A stretch of DNA of 64,000 nt from Prochlorococcus sp. AG-412-P08 (GCA_003214695.1 QCLI01000003.1:85794-149793), one strand, 5' to 3'. Counted from the stretch's first letter, positions 17,946 to 27,090 are shown. Translations and numbers: made by a program. Notes: generated from the sequence alone by a model not told the origin.

Positions 17946-18671
17946 TTAAGAAAGCAGGTCAAATACTTTATTAATAAATTTAAGACGGTTTGACAAAGTT
18001 TCTTTTCCAAAATCTGCTTGTTGTTTTCGCAAAATACTAGAAGCATTATCACCTAAAGCATCATGAATGAATTTATTATCTTCGGATATCCATCTCAGAG
18101 CCATATCGTCTTCGATCTCAACATGAAACTGAATTCCATAAGCAAGGTTATTTATACAGAATAACTGCTCTGAGCATAGTTTACTGCTTGCAATTATCTC
18201 AGCACTAGGAGGCAATATAGCTCTATCTCCATGCCAGTGAAGAACGTCAAACTTAGAGTCTTCGAACAAATTTAATGGATCATTTTCATTATGAAAGTTA
18301 ACTGGTGCCCAACCCACTTCTAACTTTTTAGTTTTTTTATAACCAACCGTCATAGGTTCAACAGTACCCCCCGCTGCGTATGCCAAAAGCTGGGCTCCTA
18401 AGCAAACACCAATAACTCTAATGTTGTTTTCTAAAGCAAATTTTAAGATCTCAACTTCCTTTTTAAGCCAGGGATAATTAGGGTTTTTTAAATCTCCAAC
18501 ACCCATAGGTCCTCCCATCACAAGTAACAGATCTGTATAACGTAAATTAGGAATAGATTCTCCTAAATCTAATCTAGATATAATTACATCTTTTTGATGC
18601 TCTATAGCAATTTTAGAGAAGAGGCCTGGCCCTTCTCTATCAATATGTTGAAGAACTATTAACCTTGACAT
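17946..18671 (-). CDS. Class I glutamine amidotransferase (GMP-synthase-like)
   Basis: This 241 aa stand-alone GATase1 domain has LLVMGGPMGVGD early, the nucleophile Cys in VIGVCLGAQLLAYAAGG (about residue 85-100), and the His/Glu of the triad in GIQFHVEIE near residue 180. Such proteins release ammonia from glutamine or hydrolyse gamma-glutamyl compounds. The acceptor is unknown, and it is not fused to a GMP synthetase domain. Confidence 0.88.
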   Translation of the reverse strand: MSRLIVLQHIDREGPGLFSKIAIEHQKDVIISRLDLGESIPNLRYTDLLLVMGGPMGVGDLKNPNYPWLKKEVEILKFALENNIRVIGVCLGAQLLAYAAGGTVEPMTVGYKKTKKLEVGWAPVNFHNENDPLNLFEDSKFDVLHWHGDRAILPPSAEIIASSKLCSEQLFCINNLAYGIQFHVEIEDDMALRWISEDNKFIHDALGDNASSILRKQQADFGKETLSNRLKFINKVFDLLS

Positions 18672-18785
18672 TTAACAACGATAAACTTAATACTTTCAAA
18701 AGAAATCAAGATGAAAATTAATTTAATCACTCAACACTTAGAACTTTAAGAAAGTTTATCTTTGAAAGTTTTTGCCTGACTAATT

Positions 18786-20102
18786 CTAGAGAAGATCTAT
18801 CAAACTAACAATTAAACCAAAAGCAATCACTGGTGGAGAAACCCAACGAAGCATGAATTTCAAATAACGTCTACCTCGGAAACTAGAATTACATCCTGCT
18901 AAATCTTCGTCAAAAACTCTAGAGGCAAACCAACCAATTAGAATCGCTATTAAGAAACCTCCCAAAAGAAGTAGAAGATCTAGAAAACTGGCCATATTTC
19001 CTAAGACCTTGTCAGATAATGCAGCAGGGATACCAATTAGAAAAATAAACACCGAAGAAAAAATAACGGCTTTGTCTCTTGTCCAGCCAAATCGATCAAT
19101 CAAAGAAGAAACCGGTACTTCTAAAAGAGAAATAGAAGAAGTCAATGCCGCAATGAAAGCAAGTCCAAAGAAAAGTACGGCCACTAATTGGCCAAGAAGA
19201 CCTAATGAACTTAAACCGGTTGGTAAAGCTACAAACAATGTTTTAACAAAGCTCTCGCCTAAAGCATCTTTGGCAACTGGAAAACTCATCAATATAGGGA
19301 AAGTAACCATCCCTGCAAGAATCCCTACTGAAGTATCCAAGCTAGAAATCAGAACAGCTTCTTTAGGCAATGGGCTCCTTTTATCTAAATAAGAAGCATA
19401 TGCAACCATAATTCCTATTCCAAGACTTAAAGAAAAGAACGCTTGTCCAAAAGCAAGTCTTATTGTTTTTAGATTTGAAAATTGGCTGAAATCAACTTTA
19501 AATAAAAATTCTTGATAGCCAGCAATAGCCCCTGGCAAAGTAGCAGCCCAAATTGCGAGAATTATCACTAAAGCAAAAAGCAAAGGCATGCTCCAACGGG
19601 CTAGCCGTTCGATTCCGCCTCGAACCCCTGCAACGACAACTGAAGCTGTCAAAAATAAACTAACCAATTGGCCCAAAAAAACACTACTGCCAGTGCTCAC
19701 AGAACCTACAAACTCATTAGCTTCAGCCAAAGTCCCTGGGAGACCAAAGAAAAGAGAGTGAAAAAATGTATCAGCCGTCCAACCCATTAAGACAGCATAA
19801 AAAGCAAGAATGCCGCAAGATGCAATCACAAAAACCCCTCCCATTGGCTTCCATGCAGATCCAGCGGCCGCAATAGGAGCAAGAAGTGGGCTCTTACCAG
19901 TACTTCTTCCAAGAACCATTTCAGCAACTAAGACAGGAAGGCAAACCAATAAAACAATAAGGACGTACAACAGCAAAAAAGCAGCTCCTCCTCCTTGAGA
20001 GGCTTTATAAGCAAAACCCCAAAGATTACCTAACCCAACGGCACTTCCTGCAGCTGCTAAAACAAATCCCCATCGAGACCGCCATTGTTCACGCATTTCC
20101 AT
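18786..20102 (-). CDS. Neurotransmitter:sodium symporter (SNF) family transporter
   Basis: This 438 aa protein has about 11-12 membrane segments. The N-terminal signature WRSRWGFVLAAAGSAVGLGNLWGF is the NSS Na+/substrate site in TM1, followed by GGAAFLLLYVLIVLLVCLPVLVAEM and later FGQAFFSLSLGIGIMVAYASYL (TM6 region). Bacterial members such as LeuT and TnaT carry amino acids with Na+, which fits a marine cell. The substrate is not predictable. Confidence 0.93.
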   Translation of the reverse strand: MEMREQWRSRWGFVLAAAGSAVGLGNLWGFAYKASQGGGAAFLLLYVLIVLLVCLPVLVAEMVLGRSTGKSPLLAPIAAAGSAWKPMGGVFVIASCGILAFYAVLMGWTADTFFHSLFFGLPGTLAEANEFVGSVSTGSSVFLGQLVSLFLTASVVVAGVRGGIERLARWSMPLLFALVIILAIWAATLPGAIAGYQEFLFKVDFSQFSNLKTIRLAFGQAFFSLSLGIGIMVAYASYLDKRSPLPKEAVLISSLDTSVGILAGMVTFPILMSFPVAKDALGESFVKTLFVALPTGLSSLGLLGQLVAVLFFGLAFIAALTSSISLLEVPVSSLIDRFGWTRDKAVIFSSVFIFLIGIPAALSDKVLGNMASFLDLLLLLGGFLIAILIGWFASRVFDEDLAGCNSSFRGRRYLKFMLRWVSPPVIAFGLIVSLIDLL

Positions 20103-20230
20103 AAAACCAAATTTCTATCTAATATTCAATTATGAAAACGACAGGAAGTGTCAGCAAAAATAGTTAGCTCCTGTAGGAATTTCTCACAGGTTAATTAGTA
20201 CGGTAGGAATGAATTTCTCAGCAGAAAAGA

Positions 20231-20527
20231 CTAGCCCCAAATTGAAAGAGTCAAATCGTTATCTAATCCTCGCAAGTCAATATATTCTTGAAAAACATTT
20301 GATTCAAATGCCTTCTTAGCGGCTGACTTAGATTCAAATTCCACAACAACTCCTAATTGTCCACCATCCCACTCGTTCAAATCTGACTTCTGACTAATAT
20401 CCTTAGCTATTACAATTCCTCCAACGGAAAGAAGCCAAGGGATTACAGTTTGAATATATTCGATAAATAGATCCGTACTTTCAATGCTGATCTGCTTGAT
20501 CCAATAACCTTTAGACACGGAATGCAA
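20231..20527 (-). CDS. DUF1330-type dimeric alpha-beta barrel protein
   Basis: This 98 aa protein matches the DUF1330 layout: KGYWIKQISIES near the start, then VIPWLLSVGGIVIAKD, and a VVEFESKSAAKKAF segment preceding the C-terminal beta strand. It is paralogous to the gene at 40793 (same KGYWI, L..VGG.V.AKD and EF.S...A..A.. positions). Function unknown; the fold is ferredoxin-like. Confidence 0.85.
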   Translation of the reverse strand: MHSVSKGYWIKQISIESTDLFIEYIQTVIPWLLSVGGIVIAKDISQKSDLNEWDGGQLGVVVEFESKSAAKKAFESNVFQEYIDLRGLDNDLTLSIWG

Positions 20528-20725
20528 AGAAGATTTGAAGGACTATCGCATATCTTGGGGCAGGTGATCCAACTAGGCAAGATTTTTCAAGGCATTGATA
20601 CTTCGTCTTTTAATAAATTTATTTTTTGAATCTTTCGACTTGGCCAATAAAAGGAATTCATTGCCTTAATTCGAAACCATAAGAGAAAAAAACCATGCGT
20701 TGTATTAAAGCAAGTTGAGACGGTG

Positions 20726-20755
20726 CCTTCGGAGTAGTTAACCGAGGGTGTTTTT
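20726..20755 (+). terminator. Possible terminator hairpin
   Basis: CCTTCGG pairs with CCGAGG (one bulge) around a 9-base loop and is followed by TG and five Ts on +. There is no + gene before it, so it would end a short RNA or be a convergent terminator for the minus strand gene region. Weak call. Confidence 0.35.
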
Positions 20756-20787
20756 CTAAAGAATTAAGATGAAAACATCTTCAAACC

Positions 20788-20973
20788 TTATTGTTCAAAT
20801 TCTTCTCTTCGTCTTAATGCCTGACTAAGCTTTCCAGCAAGAAATGGGATGTGAGTAGAGTATTTATTAAGCTGGATTCGTTCTTCAAGCGTTACGGAAT
20901 GTCCACTTGCAAGACGTTCAATTATTCCTTCGATTCTTCGACGAGTTTCAGTAGTTAGCATGCGAAGCGTCAT
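20788..20973 (-). CDS. Small helical protein
   Basis: A 61 aa protein (or 57 aa from the internal ATG at 20961) rich in Arg, Glu and Leu: TRRRIEGIIERLASG, VTLEERIQLNKYS, LSQALRRREEFEQ. It looks like a compact three-helix soluble protein, conserved-looking in style, of unknown function. Confidence 0.65.
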   Translation of the reverse strand: MTLRMLTTETRRRIEGIIERLASGHSVTLEERIQLNKYSTHIPFLAGKLSQALRRREEFEQ

Positions 20974-21146
20974 TGCCTTACCCTTTATGCACTAATGATA
21001 ATTAATTTAATGAGGATCGGCCCATCTGAAATATTTTCCTGAATACCGGCAATTGAGTTTGGATCATAAGTAATTAAGAAAAATCAAAACCTTCCATCAA
21101 CCTTCCTTGTATTAGATTTAGGATCAAATCTCAACGAATTCATTCA

Positions 21147-21281
21147 ATGTCAGAAAAAAAAGGGAAGGAATTGGCAACAGTTTCTGTTTACCTCAATACA
21201 GGTATAGTTGCAGGCCTTTTTGCGGTCGGATTTATAGCAGCAGCACTTATATTTGGAATACTAACTTTGGTTATAAGCTAG
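21147..21281 (+). CDS. 44 aa single-TM protein with VSVYLNTG motif
   Basis: Read from ATG 21147. The short charged head is followed by ATVSVYLNTGIVAG and a membrane helix (LFAVGFIAAALIFGIL). The pre-membrane motif closely resembles KISVYVDTGKILG just before the membrane helix of the gene at 25676. That suggests a small family of tail-anchored proteins. Function unknown. Confidence 0.6.
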   Translation: MSEKKGKELATVSVYLNTGIVAGLFAVGFIAAALIFGILTLVIS

Positions 21282-21351
21282 GTGGTCAGTATCAATCTTC
21301 AAGACCAGATCTTCATAAAAAGGCTTGATGTCTCCAGTAATCAAAATAATC

Positions 21352-21891
21352 TTATTCCCATATTTGAAAAGTCCTTAAATACGACGAGTTAGCCATATAT
21401 AAAGGATGTCGAGGATGTCCTGCTTTTGTTAGACCAAGAGCCAGTGGCATTTGTGCCTTAGGGAAATTCTGCATTTTCTTCTCAGAATATTTTTTTATTT
21501 CTTTCAAAATATTTCTGTCTCTTTTCATAAAACTTCCATTAACACCCCAGCCAAGCCACAAATCACAAAATTCATCCTCAGACCAATCTTTTATTTTAGT
21601 TTTCAACTCAAAATTATTGAACGGACCAATTGGATTAGAATAAGACTTAAGAAGTCTAGGACTAGTAGAAATTCTTGCAAATAAGTTAAGCACGACTAAG
21701 GAACCATAACCCCAGGAGTTTGAAAAATTAAGCACTCTTATCAGAGTTGAATCATTATCTTCTTCGTCTGCAGTTGATGGATTTAATCCAATAAATATTA
21801 TTTCTTTTCTTGATTGATTAATCCTTCTGTTCAATCTGTATCTATATTTCCTAGAAATACTAAATACTGCATTTGAATTCATACTTGGCAT
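21352..21891 (-). CDS. DUF1643 family protein
   Basis: This 179 aa protein has the DUF1643 hallmark FIGLNPSTADEEDNDSTLIR near residue 30, followed by GYGSLVVLNLFARIST and the WLGWGVNGSFMKRD block; GHPRHPLYM is at the end. The family is widespread in bacteria and often near mobile DNA, with no known activity. Confidence 0.88.
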   Translation of the reverse strand: MPSMNSNAVFSISRKYRYRLNRRINQSRKEIIFIGLNPSTADEEDNDSTLIRVLNFSNSWGYGSLVVLNLFARISTSPRLLKSYSNPIGPFNNFELKTKIKDWSEDEFCDLWLGWGVNGSFMKRDRNILKEIKKYSEKKMQNFPKAQMPLALGLTKAGHPRHPLYMANSSYLRTFQIWE

Positions 21892-22125
21892 TAAAGAAAA
21901 TCAACAACAATAAATAATTTTATTTTAATGAGCATTGTTAGTTCAACTTTCATTTAACACTAAGTTTTTCTAAAGTAACTGCCTACAAACAAGGGAAGGT
22001 CTACGTCGGGTCAATGCTCTTATTCTATAGCATAATGAATTTATTATCATTCAAGAAATCCATTTCTAAAAAAGTTTTTTCTTTTCTATTATAGAAAAGA
22101 GCTTTTTTCAGATCTATAAATAAAA

Positions 22126-22551
22126 ATGATACATCAGTTAAAAATCATGATTGATTCGGAAATCACTTCACTAAATGACCTAAGAATGAATAGAACCGCA
22201 CCTAAGCTTGATTCTAACCAAGAGCAAATTCTAAAAAAAGAACTTTTTAAATACATGGAGAATGCTGACTGGTTTACGGTTGGGATAATGTCTCCTAGCT
22301 ATGAGCTGGCAATTAATGTTTTAAAAGAAATGGAAAGTCAATTTAATTGGCCTACTATGAAAGTTGCATCTCACCCCAATGATGAAGGGCCAGTTTTCCT
22401 TAAGGCCAATCAAAGAACAGGTATCTTTCATGCACGAATTGAATATGGATTAGGTGAGGGTATTCTCTTAAGTTGTCAATATAATGTAGAAGAAAAAGAT
22501 GCCCAAACTCTTGGGCCCTTACCATTAGATTTCTTTAGTATTAGAGATTGA
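22126..22551 (+). CDS. Cyanobacterial conserved protein, probably DUF1824
   Basis: This 141 aa soluble protein has WFTVGIMSPSYELAINVLKEME, a FLKANQRTGIFHARIEYGLGEG core and a C-terminal GPLPLDFFSIRD. I believe this is the DUF1824 family restricted to cyanobacteria, but the assignment is from memory. ATG at 22147 is an alternative start. Confidence 0.7.
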   Translation: MIHQLKIMIDSEITSLNDLRMNRTAPKLDSNQEQILKKELFKYMENADWFTVGIMSPSYELAINVLKEMESQFNWPTMKVASHPNDEGPVFLKANQRTGIFHARIEYGLGEGILLSCQYNVEEKDAQTLGPLPLDFFSIRD

Positions 22552-22784
22552 TAGTTGATATTTTTTCTCCATATCTATGAACATAATGGTCCAAAATAGC
22601 TCTGTTTAATTTACCTTTATAGAGTTCTATAAGGAATTTATTTTGCTATTAATAAATTCCAATCACTTGAAATGAGATTCTAATAATCACAGAAGTAATT
22701 CCTTCTAAATATTAAGCAAAATCTTCAAAACATTTTAAAAATTAGCTCATTTTCACTAGAGTCTGTAAAGAATTTGCATTTACA

Positions 22785-22967
22785 ATGGATTTACTCGCTT
22801 CTGCAGGCCCTTTTGGAATATCTCCTAGTACTGATCAACTCATAGTTATCAACTTAGCCGCCATACTTGTAGGAACTACATTTAACTCACCACAGAAAGT
22901 GATTAAATGGGGAGGTGTGCTAATTGCTGTAGTTACATCCACTTGTGCAATTTGGTGTCAGCATTAA
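22785..22967 (+). CDS. Small two-TM membrane protein
   Basis: This 60 aa protein has two hydrophobic segments (LIVINLAAILVGTTF and WGGVLIAVVTSTCAIW) and an N-terminal soluble lead with Gly and Pro. Not recognised. It lies 230 bases downstream of the DUF1824 gene on the same strand. Confidence 0.6.
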   Translation: MDLLASAGPFGISPSTDQLIVINLAAILVGTTFNSPQKVIKWGGVLIAVVTSTCAIWCQH

Positions 22968-23094
22968 AGGCTCAAAGAATGCTTCTCAAAACTAGACGCA
23001 GAAGTAAATATATAAAATTTATTTTTAACTTTTGAAAACTTTTTGAGTATTTCTTCTGTTGGTTTTATGTCCAGCTATTAGGGATCATAAAAGC

Positions 23095-23304
23095 ATGGCA
23101 TATCACTTTCCCTACATTGTTTTTACCACACTAAAAACTTGGATACCGACTGAAGGTTTTATTTTTGGCTTGCTAGTAATTGGGGCTTTTCTTATAGCTG
23201 GGGTTTCTCTTTCAATTTTCACCTTCTACGAGGATTGTTACTGGGGAGACAAAGCATACAGAAAGTTCCTAAAAGAAGGTAAGAAGTCATCCGCAAAAGT
23301 GTAA
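23095..23304 (+). CDS. Small single-TM protein with charged tail
   Basis: From ATG 23095 it is 69 aa: a short lead, one membrane helix (FIFGLLVIGAFLIAGVSLSIF), then a charged soluble tail (CYWGDKAYRKFLKEGKK). An upstream start at 23059 would add 12 residues of unlikely composition. Not recognised. Confidence 0.6.
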   Translation: MAYHFPYIVFTTLKTWIPTEGFIFGLLVIGAFLIAGVSLSIFTFYEDCYWGDKAYRKFLKEGKKSSAKV

Positions 23305-23447
23305 TTGGCTTATCAAGCTTTTGAAGCATTAAAGGATAGGAATTTTTTATTGAATTCCTCAGAAAATTTGAAAAGTAGGGTCGAGATTTTAAAACCAAGC
23401 TTTGATCCTTGTGAAAAGGTAATCTGGCTATTAGGAATCATTAGCTA

Positions 23448-24650
23448 ATGAGCATAAGCAACATTTCTTGGGAAGCCCAGTTAGATCTAACCATCGTAAA
23501 TTCTTCTGTACAGGAAGCTTTAAAAAGCAAAAAACTTTTTAGGTATCAATTCAAAGACTCAAGTAGTTTCGTCAATATTCTTGAAAAGGCAATCAGCGAG
23601 TACGTAGGGAGTGATTTTGCTTTAGGAGTTTCCTCCGCGACTAATGCTATCTTCCTGGCCCTGAAAGCATTAGGAGTTGATTCAAACTCAAAGGTGCTTA
23701 TACCAGCTTTTACCTTTACAGCAGTCCCCAGCGCTGTTATTCAATGTGGTGCAGAGCCTGTCCTTGTAGACATTACTGAAAGTTACGTCATTGACCTAGA
23801 GGACTTAAAACGAAAGATTCTCTCTTCCAAAGCGCAATACCTTCTCTTATCTCATATGCGGGGACATTTATGTGATATGGATGAAGTTGTGAAAATATGT
23901 GAGAAGAGCTCGATTGTTCTAATAGAAGATGCTGCTCATGCATTAGGGGTTACTTGGAAGGGGAAACAAGCTGGGACATTTGGAATCGCAGGAATTTATT
24001 CTCTTCAGTCTTACAAAATTATTAATGCTGGAGAAGGTGGCGTATTAGTGACGAATAACCCAGATGTTTTTTGGAAATCTGTATTTATGTCAGGTTCATA
24101 CGAGAATAATTACAAATTACATTCTTCCAAAAACAACGATATTGCAAAGAGGTATAAAAATCATCTTCCAGTTTTTAACGTACGGATGAACAACATAACG
24201 GCTGCAATAGCTATTCCACAGATCAAGAATATAGAGACGACTATTCATAATACAAACAAAAATTATAATAAATTGAGCAAGTATTTATTAGAGCGTAAAG
24301 AAATTGAATTTCCCAAAGAAAACCTAACTATCAGGTCAGTTAGAGATTCAGCTCAGATGCGCATTAAGCTTAATCAGAATTCTCTTGAGAATTTAAAATC
24401 TGAATTAAATGATATAAATATTCCAATTAGTTATTTTGGTGGTCTAAATAATAGCAATGCAAGGCTATACCAAAATTGGGCTTTTTTAGAGAATAAAAAT
24501 CATATTTTGCCGAATACGAAGAAAAATTTATCAGAGGTTTTCGATCTTCGGTTGCCGATTCACTTTCAATCGAAGGATATTGATATTATCGCAAAGAGCT
24601 TCTTGCAAGTATTTGATAAAGTTAAGGGGCAGAAGAATTCCTTTAGTTAA
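23448..24650 (+). CDS. DegT/DnrJ/EryC1/StrS family PLP aminotransferase
   Basis: This 400 aa protein is the sugar-aminotransferase type (fold type I PLP). ALGVSSATNAIFLALKALG lies near residue 65, VLIPAFTFTAVPSAV follows, then VLIEDAAHALG. The PLP-binding lysine is in YSLQSYKIINAGEGGVLVT near residue 190. Such enzymes aminate keto-sugar nucleotides for cell-surface polysaccharides. Its own pathway genes are not adjacent here. Confidence 0.92.
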   Translation: MSISNISWEAQLDLTIVNSSVQEALKSKKLFRYQFKDSSSFVNILEKAISEYVGSDFALGVSSATNAIFLALKALGVDSNSKVLIPAFTFTAVPSAVIQCGAEPVLVDITESYVIDLEDLKRKILSSKAQYLLLSHMRGHLCDMDEVVKICEKSSIVLIEDAAHALGVTWKGKQAGTFGIAGIYSLQSYKIINAGEGGVLVTNNPDVFWKSVFMSGSYENNYKLHSSKNNDIAKRYKNHLPVFNVRMNNITAAIAIPQIKNIETTIHNTNKNYNKLSKYLLERKEIEFPKENLTIRSVRDSAQMRIKLNQNSLENLKSELNDINIPISYFGGLNNSNARLYQNWAFLENKNHILPNTKKNLSEVFDLRLPIHFQSKDIDIIAKSFLQVFDKVKGQKNSFS

Positions 24651-24782
24651 GAACTAAGCCTCCTTTAAAAAAGTAGGTTTCACTAAATCTCTATAAAGAA
24701 CAAAATAAATTTAATTTATTATATTGGTTATCAGACAAAAAAGAAGTTATCTTTAAGTAGTTCAAATCTGGAGTAGAGATTT

Positions 24783-24935
24783 ATGCCTGAATCAATTACA
24801 ACGAAATTTAAAAAGTGGGTAAAAAAAGCATTGAGTGCTATGGGAGATGCTCTCCTTTCTGAAAAAAGCAAGACAGTTCCTCCTGATAGTGGTGAGCAGC
24901 CATATAAAGACACTCCTAAAAAAGGACTATTCTAA
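24783..24935 (+). CDS. 50 aa basic soluble protein
   Basis: An ATG-initiated 50 aa frame with an amphipathic basic N-terminal helix (TTKFKKWVKKALSAMGDALL) and a Pro/Lys-rich tail ending KKGLF. This composition is unlike random frame. The family is unknown. Confidence 0.5.
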   Translation: MPESITTKFKKWVKKALSAMGDALLSEKSKTVPPDSGEQPYKDTPKKGLF

Positions 24936-25118
24936 ATCAATTAATGATTAAATTCTAAATCTTAATCACGTTTATATAAAGTTAAATCGCCCCATTTCTT
25001 TTACGCTGGAATGGTTTAATCAAAACATTGGGGATAAATAAATAAAGTTCAGCAAGGTTGATTAAACGGTAGCTATATCAACTATATTTTGAGAAATGTG
25101 AGGAAATATTTAATATCT

Positions 25119-25598
25119 TCAACCATGCCGTGATTGAAATAGATCAGTAGCAGTAACTAATTTTTTCTTTGCAACTGATGCTACTGGAGCAGACTTCTCT
25201 ACCTTCTTCTGTACAGCTGATGTTACTGGAGCAGACTTGCCTACCTTCTTCTGTAATAAAACTATTTCCTGTTTAAAGTTAAATGCTTGCACTATGTTGT
25301 GGAGCCTCCCAGAAGATAGGGAAATAGGAGCAAAGGCAAATATTGAAGAAAGAAAAATAACCACAAAAAGAATCGAAGCCAGTTGAATTATTGGTTGCCA
25401 CAAAAATGAAACTTTTACAAATTGATCGAACTGTGATGCAGATTTCTCTTCAGAAGGTCCTAAGTTCAGAAAGACATCATTTGTGATCCATCCTTTGTTT
25501 GCAGAGCGATAGGGAGATTCCGATTTAGCAAAATCGATGATCTCTTTGATTCTTTCACCTAACACTGATAAATCCTTAACAAATAGGACACCATTCAA
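25119..25598 (-). CDS. TM protein with C-terminal KSAPV repeats
   Basis: This 159 aa protein has a soluble N-terminal domain, FVKVSFLWQPII leading into a membrane helix (LASILFVVIFLSSIFAFAP), then a tail with two and a half copies of a Lys/Ser/Ala/Pro/Val unit (KKVGKSAPVTSAVQ, KKVEKSAPVASVA, KKKLVTATD). The pre-membrane FVKVS recalls the FVKIS of the neighbour at 25676. First of a cluster of repeat-bearing genes. Unknown function. Confidence 0.65.
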   Translation of the reverse strand: MNGVLFVKDLSVLGERIKEIIDFAKSESPYRSANKGWITNDVFLNLGPSEEKSASQFDQFVKVSFLWQPIIQLASILFVVIFLSSIFAFAPISLSSGRLHNIVQAFNFKQEIVLLQKKVGKSAPVTSAVQKKVEKSAPVASVAKKKLVTATDLFQSRHG

Positions 25599-25675
25599 GC
25601 ACCAAAAGCCTTTCTATAAACTTACCAACGAATCATCTAAAGAAACAAGAAGATATTGATGTAATTCTCTTTCTC

Positions 25676-25987
25676 TCAACTTACGAAAAAAGCCAATGCT
25701 GTAATCAACACAGCAGAAGCAAAAACACCTAAAGAAACAATCCCAAGGATTTTACCTGTATCGACATAAACGGAAATCTTTACAAACTCTTGGCGGTCTT
25801 CTCTTCTTTTTTCTGAAACTGTCTTAATTTTTTTTGTTGCTAACTGTCGATTAGCAGGAACCAACTTCTTATCAGCCGCTGCTTTCCTATCTGCCGCTGC
25901 TTTCTTATCTGCCGCTAACTTCCTTTCTGCCGCTGCTTTCTTATCTGCCGCTGCTTTCTTTTCAGCCGCTGCTTTCTTTTCTGCCAC
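25676..25987 (-). CDS. Lys/Ala repeat protein with C-terminal membrane anchor
   Basis: This 103 aa protein starts with about seven copies of a (E/D)(K/R)KxAA(A) unit, a TolA-like helical repeat. A basic soluble link and FVKISVYVDTGKILG follow, then a C-terminal membrane helix (VSLGVFASAVLITALAFFV). It is tail-anchored, with a long cytoplasmic charged helix. Its membrane-proximal motif resembles that of the 44 aa protein at 21147. Unknown function. Confidence 0.65.
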   Translation of the reverse strand: MAEKKAAAEKKAAADKKAAAERKLAADKKAAADRKAAADKKLVPANRQLATKKIKTVSEKRREDRQEFVKISVYVDTGKILGIVSLGVFASAVLITALAFFVS

Positions 25988-26184
25988 TTGTTAATCCAAA
26001 ACAGAACATTTATTCAAGCATTCTTACCCTTTACTACAAGACTTTTTTTGCAAAGATCAATCAAATGCATTAATGAAAATAATTTCCAAAACATATGAAA
26101 TAAAGAAAAACCGTCTTTTTGAATGATCGACTCAGGAAACGTAGCTTTAGTCGAAATGAAGTTCAGGCTTTTATTAACTAATCA

Positions 26185-26221
26185 ATAAAAAAAGACCTCT
26201 TAAATAGATCAAGAGGTCTTT
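26185..26221 (-). terminator. Terminator of DUF4278 gene
   Basis: An 11-bp stem (AAAGACCTCTT / AAGAGGTCTTT) is followed on the minus strand by Ts; it lies 17 bases after the stop of the DUF4278 gene. Confidence 0.85.
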
Positions 26222-26237
26222 AAAAATCCCTAAGGGA

Positions 26238-26411
26238 CTATTTAGAGTACTTACTTCCTCTATAAGAAAGAGAAGGACTTGATTCCGATTTCAACGAAGC
26301 TCGACAGGTGTTGTAATGCTCACGTCGATAAGTTAGCTCTGTGCAGAATCTTTGCACAGGTTTTTTATTTTGAACATAGCCATGTCCACGATAAAGAAGA
26401 GTAGTCATCAT
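26238..26411 (-). CDS. DUF4278 family small protein
   Basis: This 57 aa protein has the DUF4278 pattern of repeated hydrophobic-YRG/YRR blocks: TLLYRGHGYV, ELTYRREHYNTCRAS and SLSYRGSKY. The family is abundant in picocyanobacteria and is often linked with stress or nutrient response in expression surveys; molecular function unknown. It has its own terminator and a conserved structured leader (see 26429-26566) that is shared with the second DUF4278 gene at 49720. Confidence 0.8.
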   Translation of the reverse strand: MMTTLLYRGHGYVQNKKPVQRFCTELTYRREHYNTCRASLKSESSPSLSYRGSKYSK

Positions 26412-26428
26412 TCAGGCTCCGAAATTGA

Positions 26429-26566
26429 CTCAAGTCCCCGTTCCATGGCTTAAGTCGTTGTGCGGCTCACTTTGTAGCGAGTTGAACGTTTTGTAGCTGT
26501 TGCTACAAAATAATCTTATCTCTAACAAAAATCAGATGCTGTTCATTCTGATACATATAACTTTAT
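26429..26566 (-). promoter_or_regulatory. Conserved structured 5' leader and promoter of DUF4278 gene, copy A
   Basis: This block upstream of the DUF4278 start is clearly similar to 49840-49985, upstream of the other DUF4278 gene. Shared pieces include TCAAGTCCCCGTTCC, GCGAGT.GAACGTTTT and GTTGCTACA. Two hairpins are possible: CTTAAG/CTTGAG (26449-26454 with 26429-26434) and a 7-bp perfect repeat TTGTAGC/GCTACAA with a TGTT spacer (26491-26508). See findings. Confidence 0.7.
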
Positions 26567-26850
26567 TAATTCAAAAGCCTTGTTTAACACAAAAAAACTC
26601 AAAGTATTCTTACCTATTCAAGAGCATTTCTTGTGAATAAAGCAACCTAAGAGGAAGTAAGTTCGTTCTCTAAACTAAGCAAGGAGCTAAAGGAAGTTTT
26701 CTTAGATACAACTCGAATCATATAGCAGGCCTAGATAGGAGGTGAGAACATTATTTTACATAATTATTTTTATTCATCTTTTGATTTCCTAAGCTGCTTA
26801 AGAATTCAGATTTTCCATGCAAAGAATAAACAAGCTATAAGAGATTGAAT

Positions 26851-27090
26851 CTATTTAACTTCAGTCTGCATGCCTTCAATGATTGGTTTAGCGCATCTAT
26901 TTCCGGACTCGAAAGGTGATTTAGAAGAAACGATTGAAACTGAAAAGCAATTACAGAAGTCTGGAGCAGCTTCTTTTCCATATAATTCTGTGGCCTCTGA
27001 ATCCATGCATTTCTCATATTGAGACTTATACTTTGACTGGCACCCCAAGAGAAAGAATATTATAAAAGGTAGCAATAACAAAGTTCTCAT
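26851..27090 (-). CDS. Small Cys-rich lipoprotein
   Basis: This 79 aa protein has a classical lipobox after a hydrophobic signal (LLPFIIFFLLGC, lipid-modified Cys17). The mature part contains five more Cys (KCMDSEA, DFCNCFS, NRCAKP). It is probably anchored on the periplasmic face of a membrane. No family recognised. A 60 aa frame overlapping it is a shadow. Confidence 0.75.
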   Translation of the reverse strand: MRTLLLLPFIIFFLLGCQSKYKSQYEKCMDSEATELYGKEAAPDFCNCFSVSIVSSKSPFESGNRCAKPIIEGMQTEVK

